Origin: Paraglomus occultum
Lineage: Eukaryota > Glomeromycota > Glomeromycetes > Paraglomerales > Paraglomeraceae
DNA length: 44,081 bases
NCBI GenBank assembly: GCA_910592205.1
Contig: CAJVPJ010000105.1
Coordinates: forward strand, 1-44,081
Direction of reading: 5' to 3'
The position numbers and the translations under genes are program-made. The notes under the pieces are model-generated. The model saw nothing but the letters and a program-made list of their open reading frames with translations, had not been told where the DNA came from and did no database searches. This document shows positions 12,292 through 21,830 of the stretch, in pieces. How positions within the stretch are numbered: the stretch's first letter is position 1; every line of letters begins with the position of its first letter.

Positions 12292-13128
12292 TTACAATTG
12301 TCGCGGTACTGTCCAGTTGAGCTTTCTGCCTTGTCTGATGTCTCGCGTCTTGATTCTGCAGTCTCTATGCATATGCCCGTTGTTTCCGCAGTAGTGGCAT
12401 TTTGGCCCATTGTTTCTGTTGTTGGGTAGCGAAGTTTTTAATTCTGCTAGTTGCACTTCCAGCAATGCTATTTTCTCTAAGAGCGCATCATTGACTTCAG
12501 CACTGTGTGATGGTTGAACGCTGGCTCTCATGGCATAGAAACAATTATTTGCCAGTTTAATAGCCTGAGCCATGGTTTCTGGTGCCTGTTGCAATACTGG
12601 AGTCCTTAGCATTGGTAATAGGCCATGTACGAATTGATTGACTCTCGTCCATTCAGGAATAAGTGCTGGGTCACCACATTCTAACCACATTTCTTGGAGT
12701 GCGTTTAGGTAATCGTTGACTGACTCTGTTTTCATCTGCATCCTCATGTAGTAGTAGGCTTGCTGTGACGCTTGAGCACGATTACCATTCGTAGCATACC
12801 TGGCTAAGAATAATTCCTTAAACCCATCAACTCCTTGGTTTGCTGCCCATGTGGTTGGTTTGTTGGCAAGAGTAATGAACCACATTTTAGCTGGTCCTAA
12901 GTTTAAAGCTGCTATTCCCATTTTTCTATCATGAGCGCTGTTGGGAATGTTATTGGCAATGAACGCCAATTCGAGTTCAGCAATCCATTCATGAGAATTG
13001 GTGCCATCAAAAGTGGGGTATGATGCTTGACTCATTTCTTCTTCTTGCCGTTGTTGTTGAGGTGGTTGAAACGGAGGCGGTGGTAGTGGCGGAGTTACTG
13101 GAGGTATCTGTTGAAGTTGTCGAGGCAA
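12292..13128 (-). CDS. LTR-retrotransposon Gag-like protein with zinc knuckle
   Basis: An uninterrupted frame encodes a retrotransposon Gag protein. The first ATG is at 13035; upstream of it the frame is Pro/Gln-rich and open to 13128. The core has YPTFDGTNSHEWIAELELAF, KMGIAALNLGPAKMWF, FKELFLARYATNGNRAQASQ and NDYLNALQEMWLECGDP, in the order of the Gag capsid domain. A single CCHC knuckle, CHYCGNNGHMHRDC, follows near the C-terminus with a basic tail. Gag packages element RNA. No protease, reverse transcriptase or integrase frame follows at lower coordinates, so this is a gag-only remnant, a non-autonomous element or a captured gag gene. It is intact, which is unusual for old debris. Confidence 0.88.
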   Translation of the reverse strand: MPRQLQQIPPVTPPLPPPPFQPPQQQRQEEEMSQASYPTFDGTNSHEWIAELELAFIANNIPNSAHDRKMGIAALNLGPAKMWFITLANKPTTWAANQGVDGFKELFLARYATNGNRAQASQQAYYYMRMQMKTESVNDYLNALQEMWLECGDPALIPEWTRVNQFVHGLLPMLRTPVLQQAPETMAQAIKLANNCFYAMRASVQPSHSAEVNDALLEKIALLEVQLAELKTSLPNNRNNGPKCHYCGNNGHMHRDCRIKTRDIRQGRKLNWTVPRQL

Positions 13129-14201
13129 TAGTTACGGGAGAGCGGATAACTACTGTCTCGGTTTGGGATCTAGCTGCGCCGTCGTAGGAGTGTGGCTCAC
13201 CTCAGCGATAGCTAAATCGTAACAAACAGTTAGTGACCTGTTTTCAGTGCTGACGTATTCGTATACGGATCGCACACACTAATCCTAGATAATTAATTAT
13301 TCTCGAGAACTAAAACTACTCTCTACCGGTGGATTAATTCGGTAGTCTGTAGGTCGGGGGCTTTAATAAAAAATTAACGCGTTGAGAAACAATAATTAAC
13401 TATCTTAATGCTGTAATGCCACTCGATCGATCACGGGACAAGTATTATGACCGATCTTGCCGTTATACGGATTAATGCTTTAAGAATATAACGGAATATT
13501 CAGGGAAAGAATTATCGTATCAGAGTAAATGGATACTCGTTTATTAATAAGAAATAAAGGAAATTAAACGTCTTCGATATAAAAGAATTTAATATTTACT
13601 TGAACTAAAGGGCGGACACACCGATGCTAAACGAAATCTAAGCTGCTTATATACTTTATCGTCTACTAATTGATCTATTTTTAGCATCGATCTAATTTCT
13701 AATTGCTAATCTACCATACTGCGTTAGCAGCATTTGCTGCCTGCTGTGTTGCTGCCCGTGAGACTATTTGTATCACCATTCGGTACTTGTCTTACATTCT
13801 AATCAACTGTGTGTACCGTTGTTGGTGACACCTATCGTTCCGCAGCAAATTCAGAGAGGAATAACGTCATCGTCAGCTTCCGATCCTCACAACGGCTCCT
13901 TATATACATTTTGCTGTTACTAGATTTTCTACGCCACAGAGCACGTATTTTCTATCTTTCCCACGCTGTCACCAAAATCGCGTTACTCGCGTTATTTTCT
14001 ATTCTTAGCTACATTCTTGTGTTCAAAACTGTCATCAAAATCGCGTTACTCGCGTTTGCTTTAAGTAACATCTAATTATTAATAAGTGTTGTTTGATTAC
14101 TGCGGAGGAAGATTTTACCATGTGACTTGCTTATCGATCAGCTCGCCGTAACATACCCATTCAATGTATTAATATTACTATGCATCATATATTCTATTTA
14201 G
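13129..14201 (-). repeat. LTR-like sequence upstream of the gag frame
   Basis: The DNA 5' of gag resembles an LTR in minus orientation. It has a TATA-like signal (cttatatacatttt, about 13899-13912) and two copies of a block containing atcgcgttactcgcgtt (about 13976-13992 and 14039-14055). The TATA block and the cgcgttac block recur in the same order and spacing style at 42153-42201. Exact ends, target-site duplication and primer-binding site could not be fixed by eye. Confidence 0.5.
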
Positions 14202-16480
14202 CTAGGCTAAAAAAAAAAGAGTTTTCAATAACGAATTACCACTACTCAATGTAATCCAAATCTTTACAACATTTTGATGAAATACTATCCTAGCAGCAAC
14301 CCTTTTCTGATTCCAATCGTCTAGCATCCTTTTCGTTATCTCCACCTTCTTACCAAAGCCTACCATTGCAAGGTAAGCATGCTCAGTATTTATAAGATCA
14401 CGGTGAAGAGATGCCTCCTCTACCAACACCAGGTGAAAAAGCCGTTCTGCAGCAGCAAGCGCATATATGCGGAGTTTTCGGCCTATTTTTTCATTAATAT
14501 TAATAACCTAAGATGATAATAAACAATTTGGCACATCGAGGTAAAGTTAGTCACCAATTACAGTGAAACCCCAAACGACCAAGTTGTAAGCACCAGTAAT
14601 GACTAGTTCTGTTTGTGCCATAATCACGGAGCTCCAAACCGTGTCAAGTCACTCTTTGCAATGTGAACATCGTGGCAAACTTTTCCACAGGCAACAACTG
14701 GTACACCAGTTGTTTTTGCTACTTCAATTCCTCCATACTTATAGTACTTTTGAAAATGCCATCAGTATCAGGTCGACGTCCACTTGTACTTGTTCCCTTC
14801 TCAGCCTGCTCTTCTTCCTGTCATGAGAGTACGGACGTTGCGGAAGCGGCGGCCGTCACTTCTGCGTAAGCTGCTGATACTCAACAATGACATCAAATTT
14901 GTATCCAAATCGTGCACGATCACTGGATTGCGGCCTATGTTACGCCGGACAGCAGTTGGTTCATAATACACGTCTATATATGTACTACTTACGAAAGCTT
15001 CCTTCCCTCTTTTCTCGAAAATGGTTGCTGTAATAAACAAAGTGGTAATAACTAAAGAGGTTGTTTATGAATAGAATTCTATTTAGTATAGCCATTGCCA
15101 ACGTCTTGTTGCAACAGAAGAAATTATGCGCAATTTGAGAAGAAACTATAACGCTACTATTTTTTGCCGGGTGAAACTTTGTCAACAGATTCTTTTAAAC
15201 CGAACGCTTATTTCGTTGCAAACGCAAAATTGTTCGGAAAAGTAGGTCGGGAGGTAAAAATTTCGTTATAATCATGTCAGGTGTTCAATAGTGACATTCT
15301 ATACCTTGGTTATGCAGCAAAATCCAATCCCTAATTTTGTGACTATATGTGCCTTCGGATGATCGACAAAATTTCGGAAAACACACTTCCCCATCGGATT
15401 TTGTGAAATGTTCAGTGACTAGCCACTTATTAATATCCACTGGTCTCCCCTGCTCTTGGATCCAGTTTGTGACAATTTCATCTAAGCATTTTTTAAACGA
15501 GTGTTCAGAGTCCATCCATAACCGGGATTTACTGCTAAAGATTTTTACCAGTGGTCAATTCCTCATTAGATGATTTCCACATCCAACAATTCATCATAAT
15601 TAGCTGGGACACTTGCTTTCTGTTTCAGCGTCATACCAGCCCGCCTTACAGCCAGCGACTCTGCATGCTATGCAGAAAAGGATCAATATGGAAAACGTCT
15701 TATTTGCACGTATTAAATTTATCTTACTTTCGCAGATACAGCTTCCAATCGACTCTGACTTCGTGCTGCGTCTGTATATTCACGACACTCTGGTGATTGA
15801 TGCCAATCTTGCAATTTTTGCCAAACTGCTGGATCGACCTCTGGGCCCGTATTGTGCTATGAGAATAACCAGAAGGATAAACAATCAGTTAGTTGTTGGA
15901 AATTGCACACCTCACATATTGTATTCAGACATCACAAGATATCGTATATACAGGACTGCCATTCGCTTTTTGCAAACGCTAATATTCCTGTTACCTCTCC
16001 CAATGACCCCCGCCGAGACGGGGTGCCTACGTGATCCGTTGCACAGATGTTGCGGGATGCGGTTTCCTTACGGAACGGCACTCTTCCGATTGTTCTTCAC
16101 CAACCGAGCTACCATAAGCTTCTACTTGAATGCTCACCTTTTGGACCTTGTGGCAGTTCCGGCAACGTTGCCGGTCTGATTCATATGACAAGCTCCCGCC
16201 AACATCATCAAATTCCGTAGATAAACACGTTTGATCTCTTCGACGGTATAGGTGGCATATGGGTCTTCTTCGATCAGTGCTCGCGCAAAGCCAAGGGGGT
16301 CATACTCGGTCGCAAAAGTGGTTCGCCAATAGGCTTAGAGAGACGCGTATTAGCAGCGAATTTGCCTGAGAACAGATATGGCCTGAGGAGGTCTCTTCTT
16401 GCGGGATCTCTGAGTCGAAGTCCTGTTAGCACTTGTGCAACCGGCTGCCGACATGGAAACCACTGAAGCAGGATTCAGAC
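14202..16480 (-). pseudogene. Decayed coding DNA of unknown family
   Basis: Several minus-strand stretches look coding but are interrupted and do not join into one model. They include 14202-14500 (with HRDLINTEHAYLAMVGFGKK), 14660-14990 (with TTGVPVVACGKVCHDVHIAK), 15285-15560 (with EHSFKKCLDEIVTNWIQEQG) and about 15640-16340 (with ARALIEEDPYATYTVEEIKR, and a separate frame with a CRNC motif). Stops and frame changes separate them. GC content rises in 15.6-16.5 kb relative to the flanks. I do not recognise the family. A dynamin-like helix for the first piece and an eIF2B-like fragment for the second crossed my mind but are not supported well enough. Transposon-derived or broken host genes are both possible. 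Confidence 0.4.
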
Positions 16481-16649
16481 GTGTGAAAGCGTTAGAGAGC
16501 TTAAATAGCAACATCAACCGAATGACAATTCGGGTTTTTAAAACAAAATTCTGATCATAAACAATTAGTATTTTTTGTTATGTAAACAAAAAACGACTTA
16601 GATTAGACTATGATATATTGACCAGAAGAATGGATCAAGCCACATATCT

Positions 16650-17106
16650 GAGACATTTATAGTCTACTACTAAGCAGTCGACAGCATATTTTTTTTTGGC
16701 TGACGCCAAACCTTTATATGAGCATCAATTAGATATAGTGTAAATCGAGATTCGTCATTCCAGATTATGGTTCCCATTAGTTATTCGCTCCTGACAGCAT
16801 TGAAGCCGTTTTTTACGATTACTCTCAGAAATGAACGGTTTTCTCTTCCCAACACGACGGTGAAAACCGGCTTCATAAAGATAGGTTCGGACAGTTCTAA
16901 GATTTTGTTCATACGCTGAGCAAAGTTTGTCAGCCGCAATTTGCCTATTTTTTCGAACTTCTTGAGCTAAGTAGCGTATGTTCCGATCGGACATTGACCT
17001 CGGTCTTCCACTCCTATAGAACCGTTGTCCTTTGGCCATCCCGAAATGTATTAATTGCACGGGTAACTTGTAATGGTGAAAGTCTTCCGCAATCGATTCA
17101 CTCTCG
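16650..17106 (-). pseudogene. Tc1/mariner transposase fragment, frameshifted
   Basis: The minus strand encodes the helix-turn-helix part of a Tc1/mariner transposase: SGRPRSMSDRNIRYLAQEVR, then TVRTYLYEAGFHRRVGKRKP and SESNRKKRLQ. After a frame change and loss of roughly 15 codons near 16760 the reading continues with IIWNDESRFTLY, which carries the first catalytic Asp of the DDE/D triad, and then with VWRQP and DCLV. The rest of the catalytic domain, with its other two acidic residues, is not recognisable. The protein cannot be active as it stands. No terminal inverted repeats were found by eye. Confidence 0.85.
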
Positions 17107-18376
17107 CGTCAAAATAGCTCGGCTTCATATACATACCGAGATTTAACTTGCACGCTAACCTCCCGAGTTACCGTGTCGCGTTCGCGAAGATTTACCTCTT
17201 TCAGAATCTGTGAGCTCCTATTTAATGCATTTAATTTTTACAATTCAGAAGTTATTCTTTCGATAACAAAAAAAACCCGATGAAGTTTGATAAATACTTG
17301 GCTCACTGACGTAACTTAGTCAGTTTAGATAATTATTCCGCAGTAAGACAACTAAAATTCTTCATCTTTCCGATGGTCGACGGCTTCAATACGAATAATA
17401 GAACAACTCTTACGACGGATCATTGTGTAATACTCGGATTAAATTGACTATCAAGTTGAGAGCTTTAATCCGTTGTACGATGACCCGTCACCCGTACAGA
17501 CAAATTGTTAAACCGGTTTTTAATCTATCGCAGGCCAACTTACAAAGAAAGCAATCTAAGACGTTCATTCAAAAAGCTATTTATACACTCTACAATGTCA
17601 ATAAGACGAGTAATATTATTACTTGCTTCAATCTTCCTCCGGATAATAAGGGGAAATCTGCGGTTTGTCTCGTGTAAATATGTAGTTAATAGTTTAATAT
17701 TAACAGTACGTTACTCCCTGCCAGTCACAGATTTCAATGACGCGTTTTTAATTGTTTCAAGAAGTACAATTAATTACTCTTGAAAATCAAACGCTTGATG
17801 ATTTGATCATTCCAGATAAAGTTCAATAACCCATCACAACAACTAAAAAGAAAGGGACCAACGAAACGACCGTAAGAACAACAGCCAATTTTATGGACCA
17901 TCTGATAAGATCATCATCCAGGTGGTTTTAATGGTAATAGAGATTAACGGAAACGTACAGAAAAATAACTTGGGTTTTATTTTTAATACTGGAAATAAAA
18001 TCGGCTGTCAATGGTTCTAAATGCATTCCCTACATGCAAACGACGATCGTAATAACCATTTCATATTCGTATAATTTTGACACCTCATCGCTATTTTTTT
18101 TACTCAAAAACATGGGTTTTATCTATACGTATAGGAAGTCTTACTGCTGAACGACATTCTCGGTACGGTTATAAAGATAATTTAGCACTTGGGTATTTTC
18201 TTACTTCCGATTTAGTTATCTTAATCCCGTGTATACTAATACTTAGGGTTGTAATCGGAATAAAGTGCAACACATGTTCCCGTTTAGGACAATCCTCCTG
18301 ATAAAAAAAATATTAAAGGATAATATCAAACAAAATCATCCTCAAATATATATATTCATCATCGTATAAATCGAAT
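17107..18376. other. Gene-poor region upstream of QCR10
   Basis: Short open frames at 17423-17677, 17505-17783 and 18077-18301 have no motifs. The last few hundred bases should hold the QCR10 promoter. Nothing else was recognised. Confidence 0.5.
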
Positions 18377-18735
18377 ATGCTGCTGGTTCGTAGAGCTAAA
18401 GTCCAACCTCATTTCCTTGGAATCACTCCTGAGCTCGTCCGACGGTGGTAAGTAGAAAATCAAAAGCAATAAACGGACATAGAGCGGAAGTATATTAACC
18501 GCACCCTACCGCCTTTACATCTCTCTTTTTGTCGTCATTTACCAATTATCTCTCTTTCTTCCACCTTTACCCGTATTTAAAAAGGGCCCCATCTGGTTTC
18601 GGCTTCCTAATAGCGGCAGGTGTGGTCGCTATCCAATTCGCTGAACCAATTCCCAGAGTACGAAAGGATATCTTGAGCAAAATTCCGGTTGCGGGTCGGT
18701 ACTGGCAAGACGAGGAGGAGGAAGAGACGTCTTAG
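18377..18735 (+). CDS. QCR10: Cytochrome bc1 complex subunit 10 (QCR10-like)
   Basis: Two exons (18377-18447 and 18585-18735) give a 73-residue protein. It starts MLLVRRAKVQPHFLGITPEL, joins across the intron at a Trp codon, and continues with a single membrane helix, FGFLIAAGVVAIQFAEPIP, then RVRKDILSKIPVAGRYW and an acidic tail. This order, with a short matrix end, the xxGIxP turn, one helix and the VxxDILxKIPVxGxY motif, is that of fungal QCR10, a small non-catalytic subunit of respiratory complex III in the inner mitochondrial membrane. Size fits the family (about 70-90 residues). The exon 2 start was fixed by phase at aaaag|G. It is convergent with the SFH5 gene. Confidence 0.85.
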
Positions 18736-19291
18736 TACTTTCAATTAAACAAACGCCATATATTGTAAAAATATGGGTTTATACGTATGATGTTAATAAA
18801 AGCCTGTTGGTTTTTGATTTGGTCTCTTTGGTCGTAGAGGAGGCCGTTGATGCTAATCTAATGAGCGGGTGTGCGAGGATGAGAAACTAAGATTTGTACG
18901 TAAAAGTGACATGAGAGAGAGAGCTGTAAGTGATATGGAACTGTTGGCTACAGGTGTCGTTGTCAAGCGGAATGGAACAATAAATAAAACGTTTTATTTA
19001 TTTGAAAAAAATTATGCTCATTCGTCATTCATATAACATTACTGTTACTCGAGAAATCGTATCAATATCATTACCAACGTTAATTTAAAACTCCACAATG
19101 CTAATAAATAAGGAGCGGTTTTAAAATTATATTCTCATTACTTGATTAAACACACTTCTCCCCTATACATCGTTCTGATAAAGTTAACAAACCCAATATT
19201 CTTTCGCATTAATATTTCACACATTAAGTATTCCATTAGGTGTAAGACAATCGCAAATATGTAGTTCTTTTTCCAGCTTCGTTACCCGTCC
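18736..19291. other. Shared 3' flank of QCR10 and SFH5
   Basis: AT-rich DNA between convergent genes, with several AATAAA-like signals suitable for polyadenylation (for example aataaa near 18794, 18980 and 18984). I see no gene. Confidence 0.6.
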
Positions 19292-20304
19292 TCAAACATT
19301 CTTGTCTTCAAATCCGGGTACGACACTCTTGCCTCCATAAAAAGTAGGAAGATTCTCTTCGTTTATCAACCTTGACAACGCGGCATGCGTGCCACCCGAC
19401 GTCGCAACAATAAATTTCTTCTTGGTCTGTTCGGATAAAAAGACCGAAATGAATTTGAAGACAACATCTCCCCACCATGGAACATTTATAAAGTATTTTA
19501 CGGCCTGTACAGGTGATTGATGGAAATCCAAAGGGAATAAACATTTAGTTGCCAATTCGAATCAAGCTAACGATTGCAGTAATAGTTAAATCGTCCGTAC
19601 CAGAAATTCTGGATAATTATCCTGCATAAGCGCTGTAACAGCTTTACTAGCTTGCTTGGTATTCTTATCATAGCTGCCAAATCCCACACCCGCATAATCA
19701 TGAACTTGCACCATCGAATCCGTGTTAACGAAATCAAGTTGCCGGATCCCTTTCTCCATTAATTGCACTCTCCATCTAATAAATCTGTCAAGATCAGAAA
19801 ATGCTTCTGCGCTGCTCTCTGCTCCGTATAGATTGTAAGTTACGGGACGGTTGAAAGAGTCGACGGAATGAATAAAACCGAGTTTGGAAAACGTTTCGGC
19901 AGGAAAGGTTTCAGTGAGAATAGTGTCAGCTTTGAATTCCTTGCGCCACTTTAACATAGAAATTAGCTGTGCCTTGGCATCAGGACAACTCAGATTTCTA
20001 TGGGTCAATAAAAAAGTTTCGTTATTTTAATTTTACAGTCGGTTTGTTGCTTGTCGTTTATTTATTTCAATCCATTCATTTGTCTCTCGTTAATTACGCA
20101 GACTTACTACTACCTCGCTCGTAAAAACTTGATTAGAATGACATCTAATCTCTCATCCTCTGACGTCTTACTCAGCGGGACATCCCAAAGCTTGTAGCCC
20201 TCTTCTAATTCAGACGCTGTTAGAATATCATCCAGCTCTGCCTTGAGTGTTGCGACCGCTTCTTTTTCTTCGTCTTTGAACTGCGAGACTATTGGGTTTG
20301 CCAT
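19292..20304 (-). CDS. SFH5: SFH5-type CRAL-TRIO (Sec14-like) lipid/heme-binding protein
   Basis: Three exons (20304-20114, 19997-19601, 19504-19292) give 266 residues. The N-terminal CRAL-TRIO-N part has YKLWDVPL and ILIKFLRAR, followed by LISMLKWRKEF. The lipid-binding domain has KLGFIHSVD, VTYNLYGAE, RFIRWRVQLMEKGIRQLDF and VQVHDYAGVGF, then ALMQDNYPEFLAVKYFINVP and the closing LPTFYGGK. The FIR(Y/W)RVxLMEKGIxxLDF and VQVHDYxGV combination marks SFH5 within the Sec14 superfamily. Yeast Sfh5 is known as a phosphatidylinositol-transfer-like protein that binds heme. I chose the ATG at 20304; the frame upstream to 20361 lacks an ATG. The Thr/Gly-rich segment TSGGTH near the end is a local variation. 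Confidence 0.87.
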
Positions 20305-20829
20305 TTTTGTCGCAAAAGAGTAGTATAGACGTTGAGCATCAAGTATTATGGCAACCCCCACAAAAAAAAAAGCAAAGTGATCGATGTACTACTCTGTTGC
20401 TAATAATCATTCCCGTTATGCATGACAATCTTGGCATAACATGATCGGGTGTTGCCCAATTCAATATTTAGTGTAAGGGCTACACTAGTATTATTATGGG
20501 CGGCATGGGGTTTTAGCATGTAAATGCGAGTTGATAAAGGGATTAAAAATGCCTTTGAATACAAACACACACAAATACGCAAACACACAAATAAGCAACG
20601 CAAATACACACATGGCGAGACGTAACGGATAATGAAAATTACAATCGCGTCGTATCGTTTACTATATATTCCAATTCGTACTTTGCGTACGCGAGGGGGG
20701 ACGAAGGGTAAACATTACATATTTTCTATCTATGACATAGCTAATTTAATTAAATCAAAAAAGTTTACAATACCGATACGTGAACGGGTTTTCTATGAGT
20801 TTTCTCCTCGGAACTAACCTATCACTATT
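20305..20829. other. Intergenic region
   Basis: This is the upstream region of SFH5 and the 3' flank of the GPI-protein gene. It contains an imperfect acaca/aaca-rich stretch (about 20560-20612). No coding sequence was recognised. Confidence 0.5.
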
Positions 20830-21582
20830 TTATATAAACGACATACTGACAAACAAACCCAAGAGAGTCAACAAAATTTGCATGCAATTCGTTTCCTGTT
20901 TGTTTCGTGTTGCACTGCTTGAAAATAGAGACGAGCCCGGGTGGGTGGGAGTACCAGTTGGAGGAGCCGCAACTACTACAATCGACGTTGATGGTTCGTC
21001 GCCGTTGTTATTGTTATTGTTATTTTTCTTTGGTCTCGGAGTGGGGGACGCAGTAGGCGAGTTGACTTTCGTCGATTGAGTAGCATTCGATGGCGCAGCG
21101 GTGGCCGTACCATTCACATTCGTAGCTGTCGGGAGAGCGCCACTGCTTAAGGTTCCGTTTACTACGGTTCCGTTACCTGGAGAAGGGGTGGCTGTCGCAT
21201 TGGCATTTGTAGGAGTGCCGCTGTTCACTGTCGAAGGGGTTGGTGCGGGGGTTGCAATGGCTGGAGAGCCTGCAGAGGTTGGAATCGCATTTGAGTTTGT
21301 CGGTAAGGAAACAGGGTTGTCTGGGGAAGGTGAGAGAGTAGGATTGTTTTCGGAAGCGGAGGATGGTGATGATGACGATGATGATGGTACGGATAATGGC
21401 AATGATGATGATGTTGTGGGTGTTGTTGTCGTTGGCGGTATATCTACCCTTGTCGCCGGTAAAGAAGGTGGTCTGGACTGGCCAAGTACACGATTCGCTT
21501 TTGGTCGATTAATGGGAGAAGCCAAAGATACGGCTACTAGTGCAACGACCATTGATAATAATACGAACGTGTATGATCTCAT
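20830..21582 (-). CDS. GPI-anchored Ser/Thr/Pro-rich cell-wall protein
   Basis: A single-exon frame of 250 residues. It starts with a clear signal peptide, MRSYTFVLLSMVVALVAVSL, with cleavage likely after the following ASPIN region. The middle is a low-complexity domain of Ser, Thr, Pro, Ala and Asn with many NGT/NAT sequons, so it should be heavily glycosylated. A short Asn run (seven residues) follows a PRPKK patch. The end, CMQILLTLLGLFVSMSFI, is a hydrophobic tail typical of a GPI-attachment signal after a small-residue SSS site. Such proteins sit in the plasma membrane or wall as spacers. The frame stays open 84 codons upstream to 21834, but the signal peptide favours the ATG at 21582. 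No enzyme domain is visible. Confidence 0.8.
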   Translation of the reverse strand: MRSYTFVLLSMVVALVAVSLASPINRPKANRVLGQSRPPSLPATRVDIPPTTTTPTTSSSLPLSVPSSSSSSPSSASENNPTLSPSPDNPVSLPTNSNAIPTSAGSPAIATPAPTPSTVNSGTPTNANATATPSPGNGTVVNGTLSSGALPTATNVNGTATAAPSNATQSTKVNSPTASPTPRPKKNNNNNNNGDEPSTSIVVVAAPPTGTPTHPGSSLFSSSATRNKQETNCMQILLTLLGLFVSMSFI

Positions 21583-21818
21583 GTTGAATAGTGTTTTTAT
21601 AGAATAGACTAGAATAGAGAAACTCGATGAAGCAAGTTTAGTCGCAGGGGAGAATGTAAATTTTCGCGGGATTGTTTCTATGGAACAAAGAGTCTTCTCT
21701 ATCGATAATGGGAATTGGACCAGCCAAGCGAACAGTCCCGAATGAGTGTGTGCAAATTTTTGATAGTGAATGAGGATCTGGTTAGCCGATAACGCGCAAA
21801 GGAGGGGGGGGATGTGCA

Positions 21819-21830
21819 ATATATATATGT
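21819..21830 (-). promoter_or_regulatory. TATA-rich element upstream of the GPI-protein gene
   Basis: A run of alternating A and T (atatatatat) lies about 240 bp upstream of the ATG at 21582 on the coding strand. A pyrimidine-rich stretch lies just downstream (cccccctcctttg, about 21800). This is the usual arrangement of a fungal core promoter, though the distance implies a long leader. Confidence 0.35.

Noticed and set aside
14202-14500. Dynamin-like helix suggested by a DLINTEHAYLAM stretch
   Set aside because: Resemblance is limited to about a dozen residues, and no GTPase domain or other dynamin part is nearby.
14590-14990. Possible eIF2B-subunit fragment on the minus strand
   Set aside because: Similarity relied on picking short pieces from different frames and is not convincing without a search.
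15613-16179. 188-residue plus-strand open frame
   Set aside because: No motif or plausible start context; the opposite strand reads more like (decayed) protein in the same DNA.
21101-21607. 168-residue plus-strand open frame rich in Val, Gly and Asp
   Set aside because: It is the reverse-strand shadow of the GPI-anchored protein, which has a proper signal peptide and GPI tail on the minus strand.
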